DNA of 64,000 nt from Adiantum capillus-veneris (taxonomy: Eukaryota > Streptophyta > Polypodiopsida > Polypodiales > Pteridaceae). The position numbers were made by a program, and so were the translations under genes. The stretch lies in NCBI GenBank assembly GCA_014529385.2, contig CM043949.1:108745977-108809976 (forward strand). The letters are read 5' to 3'. Below, piece by piece: positions 56,785-64,000 of this stretch. The notes below the pieces were generated by a model, which was not told the origin of the DNA, did no database searches, and saw only the letters and a list, made by a program, of their open reading frames with translations. The number at the start of each line of letters is the position of its first letter. Position 1 is the first letter of the stretch.

Positions 56785-57130
56785 AGATATGATGATGACA
56801 AAGAGAGGAAAGCAAATGTTCCCTACTCCAAAAATACTTTTGCTAAGAGCAATGTGGCTAAGAGCCAATGGCAAGGTAGATATCCCACACGTTCCAAGAG
56901 GAATAAGAGACAATCTACCTCTTGATGCCCACAAGAGGCTAAGAAGCCTAAGCAATCACGAGATACTCCGCGTGGGTATCTCAACACTGCTGATTTTGAG
57001 CATGCAAAGAAACACAATTTGTGTTTTAGATCTCTTTCGCACCAACATAACAAGAAAGATTGTCCTCTTTTGCAAGGCAAAGAAAAGTCCATGCACACGG
57101 TGCAACACTCACATTAGATTCATCTCCTAA
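56785..57130 (+). pseudogene. Nucleocapsid remnant of ChrB
   Basis: Broken. One frame reads ARKHNLCFRSLSHQHNKKDC-like sequence (KKHNLCFRSLSHQHNKKDCP near 57005-57065), a CCHC finger whose second Cys is Ser. Stops flank it. Confidence 0.55.
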
Positions 57131-58156
57131 ATATTGTGTTGTAGAAGTTCTTCATATGGAAGAAAAGCACAAGTGTTGTGTGCCTGCTTCAATGTGGCAG
57201 CCCACCTTTGGCCCCCATGATTTGATTCGCATGCATGGCACTATTAATGGACAACGTGTTTGTATTTTAGTGGATGATGGTGCAACTCATAACTTCTTGA
57301 ACTATAAGCTAGTCAAGAAATTAAAGCTTACACAGACTCCTTGCTCTCACAAGTATGTGGTGGAGCAGATGTCTGGGAATGATAAAGAAGTATGGGACAC
57401 GGTAGTTGAAGGGGTTGAGCTTATTTTCAATATCATACGATGACCCTTGAATTCCAAGTTATGAACATGGACCGTGCTGATGTAGTTTTAGGACGGGAGT
57501 GGCTGCATGGTTTAGGAAACACATTGCACACTAGTTATGAACACAACTCCTTATCCTTTATGGCCAATGGTAAACATGTGCTTTTGTTTGGTGAGAAAAA
57601 TATACCATTTGCACCTCTTATATGTACACCCGAGCTTTCTATTTTGCAGAAAACAAATTTAATAGATGAAGTCTTTTTGTGTTACTGCTTGTCTCCAAGT
57701 CTTGTGAATTCTCAAGAGCAAAGTGTGGTAAATTCTAGTAATGGTATGAAAAGTGCAATGAATTCTACTAATAAACAAAGTGTTAACAAATCTAACGAGC
57801 AAAGTTCTCTCAATTTTAATTCTATAGAGCAACGTGCAACTGTTGTAAAACAAACATTACAGGAATTACAAGATTCTCCATCCCAGCATAACTCTAGTTT
57901 ACTTTCTCCTTTTGCACAGAAAAAGATAACTCACTTCCTCACGGAGTATAGTGATGTGTTCTCAAGTGATTTACCACCGGGTTTACCCCCTACATGTGAT
58001 GTGCAACATGGCATAGATGTCTTGCCAGGCACTAAACCGGTGAGTAAACCACCTTATCGTATGAGTGCTAAAGAAGCAAGGAGGTTGAGAATCAATTGGT
58101 TGACTACCTCGCTCGTGGTTTCATTAGACCTAGAACTTCACCTTGGGCATCACTAA
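57131..58156 (+). pseudogene. Protease and RT start of ChrB
   Basis: The protease has ILVDDGATHNFLNYKLVKKL, where the usual motif is D-S-G-A-T-H-N-F, so the middle active-site residue is Asp. The ILG-like end reads DVVLGREWLHGLG. A Ser/Asn-rich spacer follows (57700-57900), then the RT start (FLTEYSDVFSSDLPPGLPP; TKPVSKPPYRMS). Frameshifts lie near 57440 and 58090. Confidence 0.78.
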
Positions 58157-58980
58157 TTCTATTGGTAAAAAAGAAAGATGGTACTATGTGCATGTGCGTA
58201 GATTATCGCAGATTAAATGCGATAACCATCAAGAACAAGTATCTTCTGCCTCGAGTGGATGAGTTGTTTGATCAACTCCATGGGGAAAGATACTATAAAA
58301 AGATAGATCTTCGTTAAGGATACCACCAGGTACGTATCCTACTACAAGATATCTCCAAAAATGCCTCTAGAACACGGTTCGGGCATTTTGAATTTTTGGT
58401 TATGCCTTTTGGTCTAACCAATGCTCCAGCTACATTTATGACACTCATGGATAGTGTTTTACGTCCCTCTCTTGGAAACTTTGTTGTGGTTTTCCTTGAT
58501 GACATTCTCATTTACAGTAAGACTGAAGATGAACACATAGAACACTTACGATTAGTGTTTGAACAGCTACGAGCTCACGTGATGTATGCTAAGCAAAGCA
58601 AGTACGATTTCTTTAAAACAGAGATACATTACCTCGTTCATGTGATCTCTTATTCTGGCATCAAGATGGACATTGACAAGGTCGCTGCCATTCTTTGATG
58701 GCCACATCCCAGCACGGTTAAGGAGCTTCAAATATTTTTAGGCATGGCTGGATTTTATCGACAGTATATCCGTGACTATGCCAAAATCATTGTTCATATG
58801 ACGGATCAACTTAAAGCAAAAGGTAAGACCTTTTCTTGGGAAGAATCCCAAAAATGCAATTTTGAACAGCTCAAGGTAGCTATAGCCACTACTTCCATCC
58901 TAGCAATTGTCGACCCACTTAAGCCGTTTGTGGTAGAGACTGATGCTAGTGATAAAGCCATTGGTGCGGTACTTCTCTAG
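58096..58980 (+). pseudogene. RT of ChrB
   Basis: RT blocks: [49 protein letters not shown] and [11 protein letters not shown] (catalytic Asp pair), then FLGMAGFYRQYIRDY. The frame is cut by TAA at 58315 (IDLR-stop-GYHQ, a Ser in relatives) and TGA at 58696 (an Arg or similar residue). RNase H begins at about 58900 (VVETDASDKAIGAVLL). Confidence 0.84.
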
Positions 58981-60040
58981 GAGGGAAGACCTATAGCCTT
59001 TGAAAGTAAAAATTTAGATAGAGCTCAACAAAATTATTATGTTTATGAGCGAGAGCTCTATGCCATAATTCACGCTTTATGAAAGTGGCGACACTATTTA
59101 TATGGTACCGAGTTTGAAGTAGTTTTTGACCATGAGAGTATCAAATGGTTTACCACTCAAACAGACTTGAAGGGCCGTAAAGTTAGATGGGCAGAAATCC
59201 TTCAAGATTATGATTGTAAGCTACGATATTGCAAGGGGCGATATAATGTAGTAGCAGATGCACTAAGTCGGATGCCTCAGATTAATTCACTTGCTTTCAC
59301 GGAACTAAAGAGTGGATTTTTGGAGTCATTAAGTGGAAAGTGTGCACATGATCAATCATATGCTAAAGTGTGGAGTGCAGTTTTAAAAAGGGATCCCTCA
59401 CACTCACATGTCTCTGAACAACCATATCAACATGTCTCTGCACGTGCAAATAAAAACTTCAACACACAGAGCTCCACCTCTACTTAGAAAGAGCTTAAGT
59501 GATGGAAGAAATTTTCCATTGATGATGGCTACTTACTCCACAAAGGTAGAGTATGTGTGCCAAGGGACTCAGACACTAGGTGCCAAATCTTATTTGAGTG
59601 TCACGATAGTCCAAGTGCTGGTCATCCAGGTATTCGTAAGATGTATGCCTTAGTTTGACGACAATTTTATTGGCCAGGCTTACATCATGATGTTCAAGAG
59701 TACGTACTAAACTGCCAACGATGCCAAGTTAATTGGTAGAGCACCTCAAGGTAGGTGGCCTTTTACATCCTTTAGAGATTCCACAAGGTAAGTGGGAGAG
59801 TATCTCTATGGATTTTGTAGCAAGACTACCTACTACAAATCGTGGCCATGATGCCATTTGGGTAATTGTAGACCGTCTCACAAAGATGGGTTGATTCATT
59901 CCCACTAAGATTACGGTTAAGACATCGGAATTAGCAGGGCTATTTGGAGAGCATATATATAAACTCTATGGTCTTCCAGCTAGTATCATTAGTGACAGAG
60001 ATCAAAAGTTTGATAATAACTTCTGAGAGCTGTGTTCCAA
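58981..60040 (+). pseudogene. RNase H end and integrase start of ChrB
   Basis: RNase H continues past a TAG (58978-58980): YERELYAIIHAL, FDHESIKWF, NVVADALSRMP, so all four acidic residues can be seen. The integrase finger is present in pieces (CHDSPSAGHPGI; NCQRCQ) and the core keeps SMDFVARLP and SDRDQKF. Stops at 59083, 59485 and 59656 and a frameshift near 59735 break it. Confidence 0.8.
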
Positions 60041-60877
60041 AAGTTGGAAACTAAACTTAATCTAACTACGGATGATCATCCTGAAATGGATGGTCAAACA
60101 AAAAGAGTTAATCAAGTGCTAGAGGATATGCTACAAGCATACATTAGCAAGAAGCAAACCAATCGGGAAGACTACTTACCTATATTGGAATTTGCTTGTA
60201 ATAGTTCAAAGCATGTGACTACAGGGTTTAGTCCATTTATGCTTTTATATGGATTTCAACCTAGATCACCCGTTACGGTGGGGTTAGCTAAGGAGAAGAT
60301 ACAACAAGCGAAGGATTTTATCCAAGACCATTTTGACATGCTTCGAGTTGCTCAACAGAATGTTAAGCAAGCTCAAGATCGATATAAGAAGTACGAAGAT
60401 GAGCATCATTGTCTTGCTACTTTCGAAGAAGGAGACAAGGTTTTCCTCAAAGTTCTAGAGCATTCAGAAAGTCCGAAGACGAGCAAAGTTGCTAAACTTT
60501 CACCACACTATTGTGGACCATTTACCATTCTCAAACGTATAGGTCAAGTAACCTATAAGTTATCTCTCCCAGAGCACTCACGAGTTCATCCTGCTTTTCA
60601 TGTTATCCGTTTACAAAAGCAGCTAAGATAGAATGATAACATCATTGACACAAGTGTGTTACTTGACCTTATCAAACCGCCAAGCATTCCTCATGAGCCC
60701 GAAAATATTTTGGATTCTCATGAGCTTTGCACCAGACATCATGTCAGACGATAGGTGTTGGTAAAATGGCTAGATAGACCTAAAGAAGGTTCTACATGGG
60801 AGAATGTCTCCGCACTTAAGAAACCTTTTCCTACATTCATTTTCGAGGACAAAAACGCTTCTCCAAGGGGGGGGTAA
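60032..60877 (+). pseudogene. Integrase C-terminus and chromodomain-like end of ChrB
   Basis: An open frame of 199 codons to 60631. The third catalytic position reads Lys (GQTKRVNQVLEDML where relatives have TERVNQ). Then the GPF module (YCGPFTILKRIGQVTYKLSL), HPAFHVIRLQ and, after a TAG, RHHVRR with VLVKWLDRPKEGSTWEN, a worn chromodomain. It ends beside the polypurine run of eight G at 60867-60874. Confidence 0.8.
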
Positions 60878-61004
60878 TGTAAGGACATGGGTCCTATGGG
60901 CAAGGCCACCGGCACGGGTGGACAGTGTGTACGTTAGGGGGAGGCTATAAGATAGCACGGTTGGGTGGAGACTAGCACACACATTACCACCGCCCTTTCA
61001 CAAG
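60878..61004 (+). repeat. 3' LTR of ChrB, truncated
   Basis: TGTAAGGACATGGG follows the G8 polypurine tract directly. The match to the left LTR ends at CCCTTTCAC, after which the two copies are unrelated. It is either cut by a deletion or an insertion. Confidence 0.8.
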
Positions 61005-64000
61005 AAACTATAGAAAAGCAATTGAACAATATAAAGCAAACTATTGTCATATGTACAATTGAAAATTTTGAAACCCAATTGATAGCAAGCTGTCTTCAAA
61101 AGTCCAAACTGCTCTTTAGGGATCACAACCACTAATAAAATAACAAACTTTTCATTACTCAATATGAACTCAATGATTCACTCCATTTTCTTAAAGAAAA
61201 CACATAAAATTGACATGTACTATTTAAACTCCATGAACATAGGAGAGTTGACCTTACCATATTGTTCACAATTTTTAAACCCATCATGTTAAGGGAGCCC
61301 TTCTATAGAGGAATGCCACCTAAACTTGTAAAAACACAAAGTTACTTAGGCTTGTACTTACTATCATGCCCAGAATAAGAAAATCTCATATCATATTTCC
61401 TAAACATAACAAGAAAATTGAGTACACTCCTTCTCATGGAAAAATCATACATTGGTTGTGAGATTTGCTTATCCAACTTTGCATTGAGATAGTCAAAGTG
61501 CTATCCAACTAAAAATCTACTAAGAGATGATAGAGGAAGGCACTGTCTCAATGTAAAATCATGCAACAAGTGAAGTAGCTAGATTCAACAATGTTGTGAT
61601 AGTGAAATTCCTATGATTATCCAACTCTAAGTGTAAGATTGTTGTTTGCATAGTTCAATCCTATCTAAATGGTCTTTTTTGGCATGTATTTGGATCTTAG
61701 ATAGATATATATTTCTCTATTACTCTATGGAGACCATAAGGCATGTACGATATCAACCTATTAGGCCAACTATCACTCACAAAAACTTGTGACCCAATTA
61801 CAATGCCTACTAGGGTTCCATCTACATATTTGGAGTGACCTCAATACTCTAAGTCATTTGATTTAGGATGTGAGAAGATTGGCATGAAAAGAAAACTCAA
61901 TACTTTGATCCTATAACTTTATTCATTATCCTAGCCCTCATTGCATGTGCACCATCTGGTATAGGTTTGCAATACACTTTGAAATTCTTCCTTTCATAAT
62001 TCCACACCAGGGCTCTGATTGGCGAGTTGTTTAGATAGGTTTAGAAGTCACATCAAAGAGCACAAAATCTAGCTTCAACTTACACTTTATGTAGATTTTA
62101 GCATATCTCCCAAGTATCACAAAAAACGGAACATTTTTGCCTAAATAATCGTATAAATCATATATTTCCTAGCCCGTTGGTATTTCATTGCATGTTACAA
62201 CTACACCAACACTTTGTTATACATGCTTGAGATCAAATATCTACATCTTGCCCCACATCTAGCATTGACAACATTTGGTTACACCACCATCTTATATTGG
62301 AAAAGGAAGACTAGAGAAAATGCAAAAACGAATACTGCAAAAACCTCAACAAGTGGAGCCATCAAAAAGAGGCCACAAGGGTACAATTGGAGTTGGGGAG
62401 TTTGCATCACTTGGGTAGTGGTAGATGAGCGAGATTTAAGTATGATTTTGTAAATAAAATTACATTGCTTTTATGGTTACATTTTTGCCAGTTTGTAATT
62501 GTTTGATCTAATATCTTTATTGCACTCAAATGCTTTTAAATAGTGGATGATGACCAATTGGGAGCCTACCCTATTCGAGCACATTTACGGTGCAAAGCCA
62601 TGATCTCAATGCGCTCAAGGAGATTTTGAGATCTCAACCTGACAAGGTAAGATATATAAACTTTGAACACTATTTTAATTTATGTTACACTATGTGTTTG
62701 TGTTTAGTTTTGTTATATAAGATTTTTTTTATTGCCTCTTTTTTATTTGTAGAATCCAACTTGAACATTGTTGTAACATAAGGAGATCTCTTCATAAGAG
62801 TAGAGTCCTCATCCACTTCCATATGTTTCTTTTTTAGTACATTTATACATATATGTATCTATTGGGAATGACTTGGTTCTTCCACTTTGTACATATATAC
62901 ATATATGTATCTCTTGGAGATGACATGGTTCTCCCACTTTGTACTTCAATATTTGGCTTATTATCTATATATCATTTTTATTTGAGGTGATTTAATGCAT
63001 TTTTGTAATTTAACATTTGATACTATATGAAAATCTTTTTGACATTCAGCATTGTCAATTCACTACATTTAACACTTTTATATCAATGAAAAATAAATTC
63101 TCTTCAAGTTCCATGTCATCTCAACCTTTTCAAGTTATGTTGCGATTTTTCTGTTTGCTATTGTTATTGACAGTTAGTATTGGTTACAATGCCTGAATAA
63201 GAGGCACAACATTTTGGTCTTTCCATCCCCCAAATTTTTTGTTGATATATATGGTTATGCAACGTCTTTATTTACGTATATCTTTGCGCCATTATTTGTG
63301 TTTACATTTGTGTTGATATTACAACATAGTCATGCAGATATAGATGCAAATATATTACAACATAATGATGCAGATATAGATGCAAGTATAGATCTTTGTG
63401 ATTCAAATTAGACGCTTATATCAACATCACAAGTAAGAAAAAAAAAGTTCATTTGTATTGATATGGGAATCACAAGTGTGAAAAGCCCCTTATAGTAAAT
63501 AACACTAAAAATGTATACAACTTGATAAGCATACACATTGAATAGAAGAATGGTTATCTCCCTATTAGAGTCAAATCTAATGTCTCTCTACTAATCAATG
63601 ATATCTTTTCCTTCCAAAATTTGTTTTCGATATGGTTGGATAATCATGAAAGAATAAATGGAGGTTCAGTCATGATAGACTTTCCACCTCTTTGTTTTCT
63701 TTGTAGATTTAAACTACTTGGTACTCTTTAAGAAATGTTTTCATACACTATGAGTTGTAAACAAAAAGATGTGAAACATTTTAAGCATTTTGTAGCTTAG
63801 ATCTTGTGAAGAATACCCTTGCCATATAACACCTCATTTGAAAGTGTAAGAGAATCTTTTAATGTTCAGTCACAGGGAGCATCCTCGTCAATATGCTCAA
63901 GGTCCTCTGAAAGGTAGTACATGCACTCTCAAAGCATCCATACTTCAACCATTTAGCCCTTTGTTCATGCTCTTTGACAAGAAAACCCTTTCAAGACTCC
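61005..64000. other. Region without supportable gene
   Basis: AT-rich, no recognised domain in any frame. A 53-bp-spaced duplication of ACATATATGTATCT...CCACTTTGTAC lies at 62846-62946, and a 36-bp tandem pair (TTACAACATA...GATATAGATGCAA) at 63317-63388. A short frame from the ATG at 62223 to 62453 (76 codons, basic, Trp-rich at its end) is the only candidate and I cannot support it. Confidence 0.5.

Larger units (their letters stand above)
55126..61004 (+). mobile_element. Chromovirus ChrB, broken
   Basis: A Ty3/gypsy element with gag, nucleocapsid finger, protease, RT, RNase H, integrase and chromodomain-like end in the standard order. The two terminal repeats share about 127 bases (AAGGACATGGGTCCTATGGG to ACCACCGCCCTTTCAC). 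The left copy starts TA instead of TG and continues to about 55575; the right copy is cut at 61004. More than ten stops and several frameshifts disable it. No target duplication is visible. Confidence 0.88.

Noticed and set aside
62223-62453. Possible small gene of 76 codons
   Set aside because: No homology I can recognise, and the codon pattern is not distinguishable from chance in AT-rich DNA.
63214-63411. 65-codon frame with a hydrophobic stretch and repeats
   Set aside because: Starts with TTG and its end is a 36-bp DNA tandem repeat; no support as a gene.

Overview
The window looks like repeat-rich plant DNA. It is built almost entirely from LTR retrotransposons, several nested inside one another. 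Chromodomain gypsy elements, tRNA-Asp and initiator-Met primer sites and heavy CpG/CpHpG-type decay all point to a land plant with a large genome. A gymnosperm or another large-genome lineage is my guess, not something the sequence proves. I recognise no intact host gene, rRNA, tRNA or CRISPR array.

Layout from left to right. 1-11369 (-) is a Ty3/gypsy element, E1, cut by the left window edge. 11370-12544 and 27214-29191 (+) are two halves of an older chromovirus, ChrA. E1 and a second copy of the same family, E2 (about 12545-27213, -), both sit inside ChrA. E2 has lost its RT and RNase H and carries an internally deleted Ty1/copia element (17663-21001, -) with a perfect ATAAG target duplication. 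29701-43412 (+) is E3, a diverged and decayed relative of E1/E2. A 3.97-kb solo LTR (38246-42214) splits E3 with a CAGGT duplication. 43413-49000 holds LTR-like non-coding DNA and a candidate Gag-only element with coiled coil. 49481-50632 (-) is an unrecognised decayed coding stretch. 50651-52076 is a giant (GA)n/(CT)n tract. 52077-55125 is non-coding apart from a degenerate primer site. 55126-61004 (+) is a second, broken chromovirus, ChrB. 61005-64000 has no supportable gene.

The most interesting system is the E1/E2/E3 family. Its members appear to encode one very long Gag-Pol frame (about 2,800 codons in E1). It carries four CCHC knuckles, three with a non-standard CX2CX3HX4C spacing, and a normally placed protease-like domain whose active-site motif is D-G-G in E1/E2 (D-S-G in E3). 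After the integrase comes a second retropepsin-like domain with an intact D-T/S-G-A motif. That domain runs, across a stop codon found at the same place in all three copies, into an ORF3 with repeated W[VI]PK motifs. A further ORF4 lies downstream in E1 and E2, preceded by a second polypurine tract and a TATA-like sequence. A C-terminal protease plus two extra ORFs is not an arrangement I know from described plant gypsy lineages.

Nearly all coding regions here are disabled by stops, frameshifts or loss of catalytic residues. The elements should be read as fossils whose shared architecture, rather than activity, carries the information.
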